Source: Vibrio tapetis subsp. tapetis
Lineage (GTDB): Bacteria > Pseudomonadota > Gammaproteobacteria > Enterobacterales > Vibrionaceae
NCBI RefSeq assembly: GCF_900233005.1
Contig: NZ_LT960611.1
Location: forward strand, 3,286,001 to 3,350,000
Direction of reading: 5' to 3'
Length of the DNA stretch: 64,000 bases
Shown: positions 10,845 to 20,996 of the stretch, in pieces
How positions within the stretch are numbered: the first letter of the stretch is position 1
Layout: every line of letters begins with the position of its first letter
Translations under genes and position numbers: made by a program
The notes under the pieces: generated by a model
Database searches by the model: none
The model's input: the letters and a program-made list of their open reading frames with translations, nothing else
What the model was told of the DNA's origin: nothing

Positions 10845-10967
10845 ATGCACTGTTGTGGAGAAACCTCACACTTATTGAGACAACGTCGAACCATAATTGA
10901 AAGACTAATGGGTGTTAAAGAAAAATACATCTGCCGTCATTGCGGAAAAGTTTTAAAAATCATGTAA
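10845..10967 (+). CDS. small (40-residue) CxxC zinc-ribbon-like protein
   Basis: A short gene starting MHCCGETSHL and ending KEKYICRHCGKVLKIM. It has two adjacent cysteines at residues 3-4 and a CxxC (C30-x2-C33), which together could bind one zinc ion; the middle is strongly basic (RQRRTIIER). A GAGG ribosome-binding site precedes the ATG, a well-spaced promoter lies upstream, and a strong terminator follows immediately. The complete expression unit argues for a real gene. Function unknown. I recognise no family with confidence. Confidence 0.7.
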   Translation: MHCCGETSHLLRQRRTIIERLMGVKEKYICRHCGKVLKIM

Positions 10968-11000
10968 AAAAAATCCCAGGCATTTGCTTGGGATTTTTTA
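10967..11000. terminator. bidirectional terminator between the small gene and tatC
   Basis: Stem AAATCCCA-GGCA / TGCT-TGGGATTT with runs of A before and T after, so it can end both the plus-strand small gene and the minus-strand tat operon. Confidence 0.88.
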
Positions 11001-11019
11001 AATAAGAGACCAAAATCGG

Positions 11020-11778
11020 CTACTCGGCTTGCTCTGACTCTTCTTCGTCTTCAGTCGGTTTTCGCACATAAAAGCGTGCAAAAAACAATCCAACTTCAAA
11101 CAGCAAACACATCGGAATGGCAAGCAGGGTTTGAGAGATCATATCTGGTGGCGTAAGCATCATGCCGGCAATAAAAGCGGCTACGACAATATAAGGGCGC
11201 TTCTCTTTTAGAGTTTTAACATCCGTTGCACCTGTCCAGCACAGCAAAATGATAGCAACAGGAACCTCAAACGCGATACCAAATGCCATAAACAACGCTA
11301 ATACAAAATCTAAATAATTCGCTATATCGGTTGCGAACTCCACTCCCCCTAAAGAGATAGCGGTAAAGAAGCCGAAAACTAATGGAAATACCACGTAGTA
11401 AGCAAAGGCCACGCCGCAATAGAATAGAATCGAGCTTGAAAAAAGCAGCGGCATTATAAGTCGACGTTCGTGCTTATATAAGCCCGGGGCTACAAACGCC
11501 CAAACTTGGTACAGAATGAGCGGAACGGCGACAAAGATAGACGCGACTAATGTCAGCTTTAGTGGTGTAAAAAACGGTGAGGCAACATCGGTTGCGATCA
11601 TCGTTGCCCCTTCTGGCAACCTTTCAATCAAAGGCGCAGATACAAATTCATAAATATCATTGGCAAACCAAATTAAACCAATAAATACCACTAGCACCGC
11701 CAATATGGCTTTCATAAGACGGTTACGCAGTTCAATAAGGTGACTAATCAAGGGCTGCGTTTGTTCAGCTGAAGACAT
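11020..11778 (-). CDS. tatC: twin-arginine translocase subunit TatC
   Basis: Polytopic inner-membrane receptor for twin-arginine signal peptides. Six hydrophobic segments are visible. The N-terminus [20 protein letters not shown] matches the conserved TatC cytoplasmic start (family: QPLI-HLxELR). I chose ATG 11,778 over the longer frame from 11,802 because GAGG lies 7 bases upstream and the eight extra residues are not conserved. Residue E in [21 protein letters not shown] and the P48-like region are present. Last gene of the tatABC set. Confidence 0.95.
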   Translation of the reverse strand: MSSAEQTQPLISHLIELRNRLMKAILAVLVVFIGLIWFANDIYEFVSAPLIERLPEGATMIATDVASPFFTPLKLTLVASIFVAVPLILYQVWAFVAPGLYKHERRLIMPLLFSSSILFYCGVAFAYYVVFPLVFGFFTAISLGGVEFATDIANYLDFVLALFMAFGIAFEVPVAIILLCWTGATDVKTLKEKRPYIVVAAFIAGMMLTPPDMISQTLLAIPMCLLFEVGLFFARFYVRKPTEDEEESEQAE

Positions 11779-11823
11779 ATCTACCTCAACAAACGGGATC
11801 AAAAAGAGCTGCTAAGCAGCTCT

Positions 11824-12159
11824 TTACTCATCGGCTTTTTTTTCAGGAGTGGCCGTTTCTTCTTTCTTGGCATACGGCCGTTGAACATCCTGAGCCGCTT
11901 TTTTAAGCTCATTAACGGAGGCCTGCAAGTCGGGAGACAAATCGTTCATGCCCATTTGTTCCGCTTTTTTTAAGTTTTCTTGCAGCTCTTGAACTTTTAA
12001 TTCATGTGACAGTTCATCTTTTACGCCATTTGCCATGCTTTTAGCCGCACCAATAAAGCGCGAAACACTACGAATAGCGACAGGTAAACGCTCAGGCCCG
12101 AGAACGACGAGCCCAACCACAGAAATTAATACCAGTTCCCAAAAACCGATATCAAACAC
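11824..12159 (-). CDS. tatB: twin-arginine translocase subunit TatB
   Basis: Forms the substrate-binding complex with TatC. The 111-residue protein has the classic [20 protein letters not shown] transmembrane start with the conserved glutamate at residue 8, a GPERLP hinge, an amphipathic helix and a charged, dispensable tail. It starts 3 bases after tatA ends. Confidence 0.95.
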   Translation of the reverse strand: MFDIGFWELVLISVVGLVVLGPERLPVAIRSVSRFIGAAKSMANGVKDELSHELKVQELQENLKKAEQMGMNDLSPDLQASVNELKKAAQDVQRPYAKKEETATPEKKADE

Positions 12160-12162
12160 GCC

Positions 12163-12414
12163 TTACGCCTGCTCTTTGTCTTTTTTGCTGTCCACAGGTG
12201 TTTCTTGTGCTTCCTGTTTCTGCTCAATATTCTGCTGTTCGAAATCTGCGTCTTTTTTCTTTTCAGCTGCAATTTCGTCTTCGCTCATTGCTTTTTTGAA
12301 GCCTTTCACAGCGCTACCTAAATCACCACCGATGTTGCGCAGTTTTTTAGTTCCAAACAACAAAATCACGATTGCGGCAATGATCAATAATTGCCAAATA
12401 CTAATTCCACCCAT
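12163..12414 (-). CDS. tatA: twin-arginine translocase subunit TatA
   Basis: Pore- or disc-forming Tat subunit recruited to TatBC. The 83-residue protein has a transmembrane helix starting [12 protein letters not shown], the FGTKKLR hinge (F and G conserved) and an amphipathic helix ([11 protein letters not shown]), then a charged tail. The GAGG ribosome-binding site is about 10 bases from the ATG. tatA, tatB and tatC lie head to tail, downstream of ubiB as in many gamma-proteobacteria. Confidence 0.95.
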   Translation of the reverse strand: MGGISIWQLLIIAAIVILLFGTKKLRNIGGDLGSAVKGFKKAMSEDEIAAEKKKDADFEQQNIEQKQEAQETPVDSKKDKEQA

Positions 12415-12470
12415 GTTATTTTTACCTCGGGTTAGTTTTAAAAATAGTCTTTATAAACTCAGTCTAACGC

Positions 12471-14105
12471 TTAATCGCGATAAGCTCGCCAACTAAGCAA
12501 CCAAAATGTGACACCAGCAATGCCGCTGCCTAATGCGGTTTGTGAAAAACCGCCAGAAACTAGTATCGCTCCACAAATAATCAAAGTCGCGCCAACACCA
12601 AATAGGAATCGTCCTGTGGCTTGTTGCCTTTTACTCGCACGGTAACCTTGATAAAGCTGATCCATACGCTGATTAAATGCTTTGCCCTGCTTTAAGCTAT
12701 CGTATAGCAGTTCAGGAAGCTCTGGTAATTTTTCCGCCCAAAAAGGTGCTCGTTCTTTAAAGGCATTCACCACCGCTTGAGGCCCGACTTGATTTGCCAT
12801 CCATTTTTCTAAGAATGGTTTCGCCGTTTCCCATAAATCAAGCTGAGGATACAACTGACGCCCTAAGCCTTCAACATAAAGCAGTGTTTTTTGCAGTAAT
12901 ACTAACTGCGGCTGCACTTCCATGTTGAATCGACGAGCCGTGTTGAACAAATTAAGTAGCACGTGACCAAAGGATATTTCACACAATGGCTTAGCAAATA
13001 TCGGTTCACATACCATACGGATAGCAAACTCAAACTCTTGAATATTCGTGTCTGCTGGCACCCATCCTGAATCAACATGTAGCTCAGCGACTTTTCGGTA
13101 ATCTCGATTAAAAAACGCCAAAAAGTTTTCTGCCAAGTAGCGTTTATCTTCGCTATTTAATGTACCAACGATGCCACAATCTAAGCCTATCCACATTGGA
13201 TTTTCAGGGTGTTCTGGATTAACAAAGACATTGCCTGGATGCATGTCTGCATGGAAAAAACTGTCGCGGAATACTTGTGTAAAGAACACGCTCACACCGC
13301 GTTCAGCCAACAGTTTCATGTTGGTGCCATTAGCCTTTAATGTCTCAATGTCGGAAACTTGAATACCGTAAATACGTTCAGACACCATCAGGTTTTCACT
13401 GCTGAGGTCAGAAATCACTTCCGGCACGTAAAGTTCTTCACTGCCTTCAAAGTTGCGTCTTAGTTGAATGGCATTCGCCGCTTCTCGACGTAAATCTAAC
13501 TCATCAATTAAGGTTTTTTCGTATTCCCGCACCACTTCAACAGGCTTAAGTCGCCTTGCTTCCGGCAGAGCTTTCGCCACGATACGTGCCATGCGATACA
13601 TCAGCTTTAGATCGGCATCAATAACGGGCTTAATATCGGGGCGAATGATCTTTAAAACAATCTCGCGACCATTGTCTTTCAATTTAGCCGTATGAACTTG
13701 AGCAATTGAAGCCGACGCTAACGGCTCAATATCAAAATCAGTAAACCAGTTCTCAAGCGACCCACCTAATGCTAATTCCATCTGTTCTTTTGCTAATTGA
13801 CCATCAAATGGCGCAACTTGGTCTTGCAGCAAGGCGAGTTGATCCGCAATGTGGGGAGGGAAAAGATCGCGGCGAGTAGACATCATCTGGCCAAACTTGA
13901 TCCAGACAGGCCCAAGTTCTTGCAATGCTAAACGCAATCGCTCACCAAGCGGTTTATCTGAATGTTGGTTTTTAAGCCAAAATAGACCTTTTCGCGCCAA
14001 TAAAGGGGCTTTTGTTAATTGGTGGTTTGGCATTAATTCGTCCAAACCATATTCGAGCTGAACCTTTATGATTCGGTACAGACGACGTAATTCTGTTGGG
14101 GTCAT
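12471..14105 (-). CDS. ubiB: ubiquinone biosynthesis regulatory kinase-like protein UbiB
   Basis: Atypical membrane-associated kinase/ATPase of the ABC1/ADCK family needed for ubiquinone synthesis. The 544-residue protein contains the signature [14 protein letters not shown] (KxGQ motif, about residues 70-80), the alanine-rich loop ASASIAQVH that replaces the P-loop, HADMHPGN and the metal-binding DCG. Two C-terminal hydrophobic segments (about 495-540) anchor it. Its start overlaps the ubiJ stop by 4 bases (ATGA), which indicates coupled translation. Confidence 0.96.
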   Translation of the reverse strand: MTPTELRRLYRIIKVQLEYGLDELMPNHQLTKAPLLARKGLFWLKNQHSDKPLGERLRLALQELGPVWIKFGQMMSTRRDLFPPHIADQLALLQDQVAPFDGQLAKEQMELALGGSLENWFTDFDIEPLASASIAQVHTAKLKDNGREIVLKIIRPDIKPVIDADLKLMYRMARIVAKALPEARRLKPVEVVREYEKTLIDELDLRREAANAIQLRRNFEGSEELYVPEVISDLSSENLMVSERIYGIQVSDIETLKANGTNMKLLAERGVSVFFTQVFRDSFFHADMHPGNVFVNPEHPENPMWIGLDCGIVGTLNSEDKRYLAENFLAFFNRDYRKVAELHVDSGWVPADTNIQEFEFAIRMVCEPIFAKPLCEISFGHVLLNLFNTARRFNMEVQPQLVLLQKTLLYVEGLGRQLYPQLDLWETAKPFLEKWMANQVGPQAVVNAFKERAPFWAEKLPELPELLYDSLKQGKAFNQRMDQLYQGYRASKRQQATGRFLFGVGATLIICGAILVSGGFSQTALGSGIAGVTFWLLSWRAYRD

Positions 14106-14707
14106 GCTTGCTCCAGCAAACGCTTAAAGCGTATTTCTAACTGTTCGCATTGCTTTGAAACGGTTTCCACTTGATCACAAAAATGGGCAATCTCAAGCGG
14201 CGCTGGTGCAATAAGCCACTCTTCCGTCAGCACTTGCGCTAACTGGTTTTGTTTCTTTTGACCACTTTGCTGTAACCAACCTAAGCTTTGTTTAACGCCC
14301 GAAACCAATGTATGCGCCACCACATCGCCAGTGATACGTGAAAGCCACTCTTCGACATCTGGCTTGGCATCGGTCAGCAGTTTTGCAAAGTTTTGCGCCA
14401 ATTGAATGTCTCCGTCTAATTCAAGCTTATCTTGCTTTATTAGACGGGTGATATTGGATTGCTCTCTTAACTCAGGCAGCACCGCGAGGTTCAGGCTTAA
14501 GCTACAATCGGGCTTTCCTTCATAATGCGCTAACACATCAACCTGTTGGCTAAAGACAAAGGTGAGTTTTTTGCCAAGCTCTTTCATCTCAACATCAATA
14601 ACCTGACCTTTTAGGCGCATCATGCGGCGCACCAGTTGAGGGTCGTCTTTGATTAAAGTATTAAGTGTGGTTTCGATTACCGCCGTTACCAGTGGATCAG
14701 ATGGCAT
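14102..14707 (-). CDS. ubiJ: ubiquinone biosynthesis accessory factor UbiJ
   Basis: SCP2-domain lipid-binding protein of the soluble Ubi complex; it presents hydrophobic intermediates to the hydroxylases and methyltransferases. The N-terminal half ([14 protein letters not shown] ... [13 protein letters not shown]) is the SCP2 fold and the C-terminal region ends in a coiled coil. I chose ATG 14,707 ([10 protein letters not shown]) because GAGG sits 6-7 bases upstream; the frame extends to 14,752 but those residues overlap the end of ubiE. The order ubiE-ubiJ-ubiB is conserved. Confidence 0.93.
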   Translation of the reverse strand: MPSDPLVTAVIETTLNTLIKDDPQLVRRMMRLKGQVIDVEMKELGKKLTFVFSQQVDVLAHYEGKPDCSLSLNLAVLPELREQSNITRLIKQDKLELDGDIQLAQNFAKLLTDAKPDVEEWLSRITGDVVAHTLVSGVKQSLGWLQQSGQKKQNQLAQVLTEEWLIAPAPLEIAHFCDQVETVSKQCEQLEIRFKRLLEQA

Positions 14708-14714
14708 AATTACC

Positions 14715-15497
14715 TCAGAACTTGTAACCGCGGTGAAGGGCAACAATACCACCGGTTAAGTTGTAATAGTTGGTATTTTCAAACCCAGCGCTTGCCATCA
14801 TGCCTTCCAGTGTCTTTTGATCAGGGTGCATGCGGATCGATTCAGCTAAATATCGGTAGCTGTCAGCGTCATTAGCAATAATTTCACCCATCTTAGGAAG
14901 AAGATGGAAAGAATACGCATCGTATATCTTTGATAATGGCTCTAAAACCGGCTTTGAAAATTCAAGAACTAATAGACGGCCACCAGGTTTTAATACGCGA
15001 TACATAGAACGAAGAGCTTTGTCTTTGTCTGTCACATTACGCAAGCAAAAACTGATGGTGATACAGTCAAAATAATCATCAGGGAAAGGCAGTTCTTCAG
15101 CATTGGCTTGGACGTAATGTACGTTGCCTACGATACCGATATCACGTAATTTATCGCGACCAACATTCAACATTGAGTTATTGATGTCGGCTAAAATGAC
15201 ATGGCCTTTCTCACCCACAATTCTTGAGAACTTCGCAGTTAAGTCACCGGTACCGCCACCTAAATCCAGCACACGTTGACCAGGGCGTACGCCACTGCAA
15301 TCAATAGTGAAGCGTTTCCATAGGCGATGTACACCACCAGACATCAGATCGTTCATGATGTCGTATTTCGCCGCGACTGAGTGAAACACCTCGGCTACTT
15401 TGGCGACTTTTTCATCTTTGGCTACAGTTTCAAAGCCAAAATGCGTCGTTTCTTGTTCTTGTTTTGTTGAGTTCAATTGAGCGCTTACTTCTGTCAT
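14715..15497 (-). CDS. ubiE: ubiquinone/menaquinone C-methyltransferase UbiE
   Basis: SAM-dependent C-methylation of 2-polyprenyl-methoxy-benzoquinol and of demethylmenaquinol. The 260-residue protein has motif [34 protein letters not shown] in the C-terminal half and [17 protein letters not shown] near residue 40 in family-typical form. AGGAAGG lies 5 bases before the ATG. First of three ubiquinone genes, 7 bases from ubiJ. Confidence 0.97.
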   Translation of the reverse strand: MTEVSAQLNSTKQEQETTHFGFETVAKDEKVAKVAEVFHSVAAKYDIMNDLMSGGVHRLWKRFTIDCSGVRPGQRVLDLGGGTGDLTAKFSRIVGEKGHVILADINNSMLNVGRDKLRDIGIVGNVHYVQANAEELPFPDDYFDCITISFCLRNVTDKDKALRSMYRVLKPGGRLLVLEFSKPVLEPLSKIYDAYSFHLLPKMGEIIANDADSYRYLAESIRMHPDQKTLEGMMASAGFENTNYYNLTGGIVALHRGYKF

Positions 15498-15541
15498 GAT
15501 CCTTCCTCGTTAACAATTCCATATCCAAGAATTGCGACCAT

Positions 15542-17044
15542 CTAGTCTACTTTATCCTCAACCTGTTGTCTTTCCACTAAAACGTCATTTTGTGTAATTT
15601 CTAACATCCGCGGCGAGATAGAGCGCTTCACTTCCACGCCAAGTTCTTTAAAACTTTCAGCTTGGCGTAAAACATTGCCTCGCCCCGTCGCCAACTTGTT
15701 GATTGCACCTTGATAATTTTGATTGGCTTTGTCTAAGGCGCCGCCAAGGTTTTCCATGTCATCCATAAACAAACGCAATTTATCGTACAGTTTACTCGCC
15801 CGTTCAGCGATAACTTGAGCGTTCTGGTTTTGTCTCTCATTACGCCATAAGTTATCAATTGTGCGTAGTGCCACCAATAACGTGGTTGGGCTGACCAAAA
15901 TAATATTTTGCTCCATTGCATCTTTGACTAAACTTGGATCCGCTTGAATTGCCACTTGAAAAGCCGGTTCTACCGGGATAAACATCAGTACATAATCAAG
16001 GCTCGAGATACCTTTTAGCTTATGGTAGTCCTTAAGGCTTAAACCTTTAATATGGCTTCGCAGAGCCACAAGATGTTCACTTAATGCCTGATCGCGATCA
16101 GCGTCGGTATCAGCATGGAAATAACGCTCATACGCCACCAGCGCCATTTTAGAGTCGACCACGACTTGCTTATCATGAGGTAAGTGAACAATCACATCGG
16201 GTTGGTAGCGTTTTCCTGCTTCATTTTGTAAGTTTACTTGGGTTTGATACTCATGGCCTTCTCTTAGACCCGACTCAGATAACACCCGAGCCAACACCAC
16301 TTCGCCCCAGTTACCTTGCTGCTTGTTGTCGCCTTTGAGCGCTTGAGTGAGGTTCAACGCTTCGCGGCTCATTTGCTCGTTTAACTGTTGCAGGTTACGC
16401 AGTTCGTGAACCAAAGTGTGCCGCTCTTTCGCTTCGTGACCAAAACTGTCAGTCACCTGTTTTTTGAAGCCTTCAATTTGATCTTTTAATGGCGACAACA
16501 ACCCTTCAAGGCTCTGTTTATTTTGCTGATCGACTTTAGCGGTTTTCACTTCAAAAAGTTGATTGGCTAAATGCTCAAATTGTTGTGTTAATCGTTGCTC
16601 TGCGTTTTCTAACAACTGCAATTTCTCTGCACTGGCTTGCTTTTCTTGCTCATGGCGAGCCTCTTGTTCACGCCGTGTGGCTTCGCTGTCAGTTAAACGC
16701 GTACGCACCTGTTCTAAATCGGCAGCTAGCTGTGCTTTTTCTTGCTTTAAGGCTTCGAGATAACGCAGTTTTTCAACCGCCGCCATTAATTTCCCATGCA
16801 CTTGTTTAAGTTCAAATGCTGACTTATCACGCTCGGCATCTAAACTATCTAAATCACTTTGTGCTTCTTTAAGTTCTTGCTGTGTACGCGCATGCCATTG
16901 CTTGTCGGACTCTAGATCGTGCTCCAGTAACTGCACTTCTAGCCGCATTTTTTGTTTTACCCACCAGCCAGTACTCACTGCGCCAAACAGCAAACCTGAT
17001 GCGGCTGCGATAACAATATCTTGATGTTGAATGAACCACTGCAT
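15542..17044 (-). CDS. rmuC: DNA recombination protein RmuC
   Basis: RmuC-family protein that limits recombination at inverted repeats; a nuclease-like fold is predicted for the family. It has an N-terminal membrane helix (about residues 8-24), a long coiled coil (about 25-200, rich in E/Q/K/L) and the conserved C-terminal domain with NWGEVVLARVLSESGL, QPDVIVHLP and VVVDSKMAL, the last two carrying candidate catalytic acids and lysine. ATG 17,044 is preferred to the GTG two codons upstream because AGG is correctly spaced. Confidence 0.92.
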   Translation of the reverse strand: MQWFIQHQDIVIAAASGLLFGAVSTGWWVKQKMRLEVQLLEHDLESDKQWHARTQQELKEAQSDLDSLDAERDKSAFELKQVHGKLMAAVEKLRYLEALKQEKAQLAADLEQVRTRLTDSEATRREQEARHEQEKQASAEKLQLLENAEQRLTQQFEHLANQLFEVKTAKVDQQNKQSLEGLLSPLKDQIEGFKKQVTDSFGHEAKERHTLVHELRNLQQLNEQMSREALNLTQALKGDNKQQGNWGEVVLARVLSESGLREGHEYQTQVNLQNEAGKRYQPDVIVHLPHDKQVVVDSKMALVAYERYFHADTDADRDQALSEHLVALRSHIKGLSLKDYHKLKGISSLDYVLMFIPVEPAFQVAIQADPSLVKDAMEQNIILVSPTTLLVALRTIDNLWRNERQNQNAQVIAERASKLYDKLRLFMDDMENLGGALDKANQNYQGAINKLATGRGNVLRQAESFKELGVEVKRSISPRMLEITQNDVLVERQQVEDKVD

Positions 17045-17180
17045 AGCCACTGCCTAATATTAAATCTTTTCTTGTTATTGATAGTATTTTTATACTGGAT
17101 AAATGTCCAGTTTTAGCCAGCTATAATGGCCGCTATATTAACGGTCTACTTTCCGTCATCTGAGCATAATAATAATAATA

Positions 17181-18080
17181 ATGATAAATGAGCGTCGAGC
17201 GCTTGGCTTTGGGATCAGTGCAGTTTTGCTTTGGTCTACCGTTGCAACGGCTTTCAAACTGACCTTAGCTGAATTATCCCCAATTCAGATGCTGACTGTT
17301 GCGAGTATCGTGTCCGTCATCACTCTGTTCTCAATTTGTGCGGTTCAAGGTAAATTGTCGCAACTTAGCAGCACGTTTATCGCCAATCCTTGGTATTACA
17401 TTATTCTTGGACTAATCAACCCACTAGGCTACTACCTCATTTTATTTAAGGCCTACGACTTACTGCCCGCTTCGCAAGCGCAGCCGTTGAACTACAGTTG
17501 GGCGATCACGTTAACCTTAATGGCAGCGGTATTTTTGGGGCAAAAGATCCGCAAACAAGATTGGTTTGCCGCCGCATTAGGGTATTTAGGCGTTATCGTT
17601 ATTGCGACTAAGGGAGATGTGCTCGCACTCAATTTTGAAAGCCCGATGGGGGTTGGTCTTGCGTTACTTTCTACGTTACTTTGGGCTGGCTACTGGATTC
17701 TCAATGCTAAAAACAAGGCAGACCCGGTTGTTGCGGTACTGCTCGGTTTTTTGGTCGCGGTACCTCTTGCGGTAGGAATCAGTATTTTCGAAGGGGCACC
17801 TTGGCAACAAATTACCTGGAAGGGTTGGGCGGCCGTAACCTATGTTGGCCTATTTGAAATGGGCGTAACGTTCGTACTTTGGATAAGCGCACTTAAAGCC
17901 ACCAACAACACTGCACGCATCAGTAACCTGATATTTACCTCACCGTTTATTTCTTTGATGTTACTTGCCACCATCATTGGTGAAGAAATTCATCCTTCGA
18001 CCTTAGTGGGTTTAGTCTTGATTGTGATTGGTTTGGTGGTTCAGCAGATTAAGTTTGGCAAAAAAGCCGTCACTTCATAA
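17181..18080 (+). CDS. EamA/DMT-superfamily transporter
   Basis: Inner-membrane drug/metabolite exporter with ten predicted helices formed by two EamA repeats (about residues 8-140 and 155-290). The substrate is unknown. The helix starting LLWSTVATAFKLTL and the repeat-2 helix ALLSTLLWAGYWIL are typical. The ATG follows a run of about six AAT triplets and no good Shine-Dalgarno is visible, so the start is less certain. Divergent from rmuC. Confidence 0.85.
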   Translation: MINERRALGFGISAVLLWSTVATAFKLTLAELSPIQMLTVASIVSVITLFSICAVQGKLSQLSSTFIANPWYYIILGLINPLGYYLILFKAYDLLPASQAQPLNYSWAITLTLMAAVFLGQKIRKQDWFAAALGYLGVIVIATKGDVLALNFESPMGVGLALLSTLLWAGYWILNAKNKADPVVAVLLGFLVAVPLAVGISIFEGAPWQQITWKGWAAVTYVGLFEMGVTFVLWISALKATNNTARISNLIFTSPFISLMLLATIIGEEIHPSTLVGLVLIVIGLVVQQIKFGKKAVTS

Positions 18081-18084
18081 AAGC

Positions 18085-18125
18085 ATAAAAAAATGCCGAA
18101 CTACACAAAAGCGTAGCTCGGCATT
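18085..18125 (-). terminator. terminator of the YhiN-family gene
   Basis: Stem AATGCCGA-CTAC / GTAG-TCGGCATT (imperfect) followed on the minus strand by seven T; 23 bases after the 18,148 stop. It may also act on the convergent transporter gene. Confidence 0.8.
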
Positions 18126-18147
18126 CAGAATTTCAGTTCATTTGTAA

Positions 18148-19335
18148 CTATGCGTACTGACCAGCAACATAGCCGCTCGACCATGCCCATTGGAAGTTAT
18201 AACCGCCTAACCAACCTGTTACGTCCATGACTTCGCCAACAAAGTACAAGCCCGATACGTTTTTCGCTTCCATGGTTTTAGACGACAAGTGATCGGTATC
18301 GACACCACCTAATGTCACTTCTGCCGTTCGATAACCTTCTGTACCATTTGGCAGTACTGGCCAATTTTCAAGATGATCATGGATGGCTTGCATCTCTTTG
18401 GAATTAAACTGCTTTAATGGTTTATCGGTTAGCTCTTTTCTGTCAATCAACACTTCTACAAATCGCTTAGGCAGCACTTTTGATAAGGTATTTTTTAAAT
18501 TTTGATTTGGGTGCTTTTCACGAGACTCTGTCAGCAGTTCCATGACATCGGCTTCTGGCACCAAATTAATGCTAACTTGCTGTCCGGGTTTCCAAAATGA
18601 AGATATCTGTAATACCGACGGACCCGACAAGCCACGATGGGTAAATAGTAATGCTTCTTTAAATAATGTTCCGTCTTCAGCCGTGATTTCTGTCGGTATC
18701 GCGATGCCTGATAGCGTTTCAAAATCTTCTTTATCTTGCTTATGTAAAGTAAACGGGACTAAACCTGCCGTTGTAGGAATAACGGGAATGCCAAATTGTT
18801 CTGCAATATGGTAGCCATATGGCGTTGCACCCAGCTTTGGCATAGACAGCCCACCCGTTGCAACAACTAACGATTCACACTCAATCTCATCGGTATTGGT
18901 TTCTAGCTTAAAACCCGTGTCTACTTTTTCAATGGATTCTATTTCGGTGCGTAAACGCAGATTGACCTCGGCCAATTCACACTCTTTTAGCAGCATATCA
19001 ACGATCTGTTTGGCGTTGTCTTGGCAAAACAATTGGCCATGATCGCGCTCGTCAACGTCAATGCCATACTTATACACCATCGAGATAAAATCCCAATTGG
19101 TGTATTGCGACAATGCCGATTTAACAAAGTGTGGGTTTTGGCACAGGAAATTATTAGCCGTCACATCATAGTTAGTAAAGTTACAACGACCACCACCTGA
19201 AATGATGATCTTACGACCTGGCTTTTTGGCGTTATCAAGCACCAGAACTTTACGTCCTCGTTTGCCTGCTTCTGCTGCGCACATTAATCCTGCTGCACCC
19301 GCACCAATCACCACTACATCGTATTTATTGCTCAT
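18148..19335 (-). CDS. HI0933/YhiN-family flavoprotein
   Basis: FAD/NAD(P)-binding oxidoreductase of unknown substrate. The 395-residue protein has the N-terminal dinucleotide fold VVIGAGAAGLMCAAEAG, the family signature SGGGRCNFTN at about residues 46-55, and a C-terminal FAD-contact region (GLYFVGEVMDVTGWLGGYN with QWAWSSG). These are diagnostic of the HI0933 (BaiN/YhiN) family. It is a single-gene unit with its own terminator. Confidence 0.9.
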   Translation of the reverse strand: MSNKYDVVVIGAGAAGLMCAAEAGKRGRKVLVLDNAKKPGRKIIISGGGRCNFTNYDVTANNFLCQNPHFVKSALSQYTNWDFISMVYKYGIDVDERDHGQLFCQDNAKQIVDMLLKECELAEVNLRLRTEIESIEKVDTGFKLETNTDEIECESLVVATGGLSMPKLGATPYGYHIAEQFGIPVIPTTAGLVPFTLHKQDKEDFETLSGIAIPTEITAEDGTLFKEALLFTHRGLSGPSVLQISSFWKPGQQVSINLVPEADVMELLTESREKHPNQNLKNTLSKVLPKRFVEVLIDRKELTDKPLKQFNSKEMQAIHDHLENWPVLPNGTEGYRTAEVTLGGVDTDHLSSKTMEAKNVSGLYFVGEVMDVTGWLGGYNFQWAWSSGYVAGQYA

Positions 19336-19352
19336 AACCCACTACCTAAAAA

Positions 19353-19383
19353 TAAAAAAAAGATGCGCGATAATTCGCGCATC
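19353..19383 (-). terminator. terminator of uspB
   Basis: A perfect 9-bp stem GATGCGCGA / TCGCGCATC with loop TAAT, followed on the minus strand by eight T. Confidence 0.92.
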
Positions 19384-19429
19384 CTTGCAATTTGGACGCT
19401 ATTTTAACCAGTATTTGCTGCTTACGCTA

Positions 19430-19753
19430 CTAAAGCACGAATGCCATGAGTAAAGTAAGCCCAAGCAACGAGAACGTTAAAACAAACAATTCGCGAACCT
19501 TGACACATTTTTGAGTAAATAGAGGATCGTGATGATGCAGATATTCGCGGCTTTTTAGGTAGTGAAATAAGCGCACTTGCTTAGCCATGTTGCCGTGTGT
19601 CGTGAAAAAACCACGACCATCCACTTGCTGATAAAGTAACGGATGCGCTTCTCTCATGATGTATATCAAAGAGCGCAATGCGGTTAAATATCTCATCATA
19701 TTGACGCCACTAACGAGCATCAAGGTAAACAGAATGGTATCTACACTGATCAT
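19430..19753 (-). CDS. uspB: universal stress protein UspB
   Basis: Small inner-membrane protein linked to stationary-phase and ethanol resistance in E. coli. The 107-residue protein has a transmembrane helix at each end (about 5-25 and 88-106). The diagnostic middle segment [17 protein letters not shown] is followed by KQVRLFHYL, matching E. coli UspB almost word for word. It lies downstream of ftnA on the same strand, with uspA divergent, so stress and iron-storage genes are grouped. Confidence 0.93.
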   Translation of the reverse strand: MISVDTILFTLMLVSGVNMMRYLTALRSLIYIMREAHPLLYQQVDGRGFFTTHGNMAKQVRLFHYLKSREYLHHHDPLFTQKCVKVRELFVLTFSLLGLTLLMAFVL

Positions 19754-19828
19754 CTTTTCCTCCCTACATCCTCTAGGATACCGAAAGGAAAAGACGACCT
19801 ATATTAGGAGGCTTTTCGAACTGTTTGG

Positions 19829-20356
19829 TTAAACAGCTGGGGTATCCATGATTGAAGACGAACCTTCTTTTGCCATGGTTGCTAGGTCTTTATCGATAAA
19901 GAACAGCGCCTTGCCATCTTCACCAACTAACTCTAGCTTGTCTAAAATCCCTTTAAATAGCTTCTCTTCTTCGTGCTGTTCAGCGACGTACCACTGAAGG
20001 AAGTTAAACGTTGAGTAGTCTTGATTTGTAAACGCAGCATGAGCCAGCTTATTGATTCTGTCTGTAATCATTTGCTCATGTTTGTACGTTTCACGGAATA
20101 CATCGCCTAAGCTATTGAACTCGTGTTGAGGAGATTCAATTGCCCCTAAGATTGGCATAGCGCCAGTTTCACTCACATAAGTAAAAAGACGCTGCATATG
20201 CTCCATTTCTTCGGTGGCATGAGCTCGTAAAAACTCGGCTGCACCTTCAAAACCTTTATCTTCACACCAAGCACTCATTTGTAAGTATAGGTTGGATGAG
20301 AAAAATTCCAGATTAATTTGCTCATTTAGCTGGTCGACCATAGTCTGAGATAACAT
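19829..20356 (-). CDS. ftnA: bacterial non-haem ferritin FtnA
   Basis: Iron-storage protein that forms a 24-subunit shell and oxidises Fe(II). The 175-residue protein is a four-helix bundle with ferroxidase ligands in [12 protein letters not shown] (E17 region), ATEEMEHMQ (E50/H53-type) and [10 protein letters not shown] (E94, E126-E130-type). It begins [18 protein letters not shown]. It is about 10 residues longer than E. coli FtnA at the C-terminus. RyhB upstream in the window belongs to the same iron regulon in related bacteria. Confidence 0.95.
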   Translation of the reverse strand: MLSQTMVDQLNEQINLEFFSSNLYLQMSAWCEDKGFEGAAEFLRAHATEEMEHMQRLFTYVSETGAMPILGAIESPQHEFNSLGDVFRETYKHEQMITDRINKLAHAAFTNQDYSTFNFLQWYVAEQHEEEKLFKGILDKLELVGEDGKALFFIDKDLATMAKEGSSSIMDTPAV

Positions 20357-20513
20357 GCACTGTTCCTATAAAACATCGAAAATTTGAATAACTATAACAC
20401 CTTATTAACTTAAAGACGCGCTGTCTAGCCTCAAGTATTGGGATCACATCTACAAAAAAATTTGGCATCTAGTGCTAACCTATTTGTAAGGTATTGAAAC
20501 TGGAGTGCATAAC

Positions 20514-20948
20514 ATGAGTTATCAACATATATTAGTCGCGGTCGATCTTTCTGAAGACAGTAAGATATTGATAGACAAAGCGGTTTCTTTAGCAAAAAAA
20601 TTGGAAGCTGACGTCTCTTTTATTCATATCGATGTCAATTATGCCGAACTCTATACGGGATTGATTGATATCAACCTTGCTGAGACCCAGCACAATAATA
20701 TGGAAGCTTCACAACAACAGCTGCAAAGTTTTGCCAAACATGCCGATTTTCCAATCAAACATACTTTAGTAAGAAGTGGCGATTTAACGGATGAGTTAAG
20801 AGAAGCAATTAATGAATTATCCGTTGATATGTTGGTTTGTGGTCACCACCAAGATTTTTGGAGTAAGCTGCTTTCTTGTACTCGGCAGTTGATTAACAAC
20901 TCCCCGGTAGACTTACTTGTTGTACCACTCAACGATAGCCAAGAATAA
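20514..20948 (+). CDS. uspA: universal stress protein UspA-family
   Basis: Cytoplasmic dimeric stress protein. Starts MSYQHILVAVDLSEDS, the typical UspA first strand and helix, and ends in the C-terminal strand region VDLLVVPLN; the 144 residues match the family. ATG 20,514 was chosen because GGAG lies 8 bases upstream; an in-frame GTG three codons earlier is inside that site. Like E. coli UspA it lacks the complete G-2x-G-9x-G-S/T ATP motif. Divergent from ftnA. Confidence 0.93.
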   Translation: MSYQHILVAVDLSEDSKILIDKAVSLAKKLEADVSFIHIDVNYAELYTGLIDINLAETQHNNMEASQQQLQSFAKHADFPIKHTLVRSGDLTDELREAINELSVDMLVCGHHQDFWSKLLSCTRQLINNSPVDLLVVPLNDSQE

Positions 20949-20965
20949 GCAATCTGGGTAGACTG

Positions 20966-20980
20966 TGAGAATCATTCTCA
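20966..20980. promoter_or_regulatory. candidate Fur box (15-bp perfect palindrome)
   Basis: TGAGAAT-C-ATTCTCA is a perfect 7-1-7 inverted repeat matching the Fur core TGATAATxATTATCA with one substitution per arm. It ends 16 bases before the ATG of the EamA gene at 20,997. Confidence 0.6.
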
Positions 20981-20996
20981 ACTAACGTTATGGACA

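Noticed and set aside
17167..17183. AAT triplet repeat before the EamA start as a phase-variable switch
   Set aside because: Units of three bases would not shift frame, and only about six copies are present; it may just displace the ribosome-binding site.
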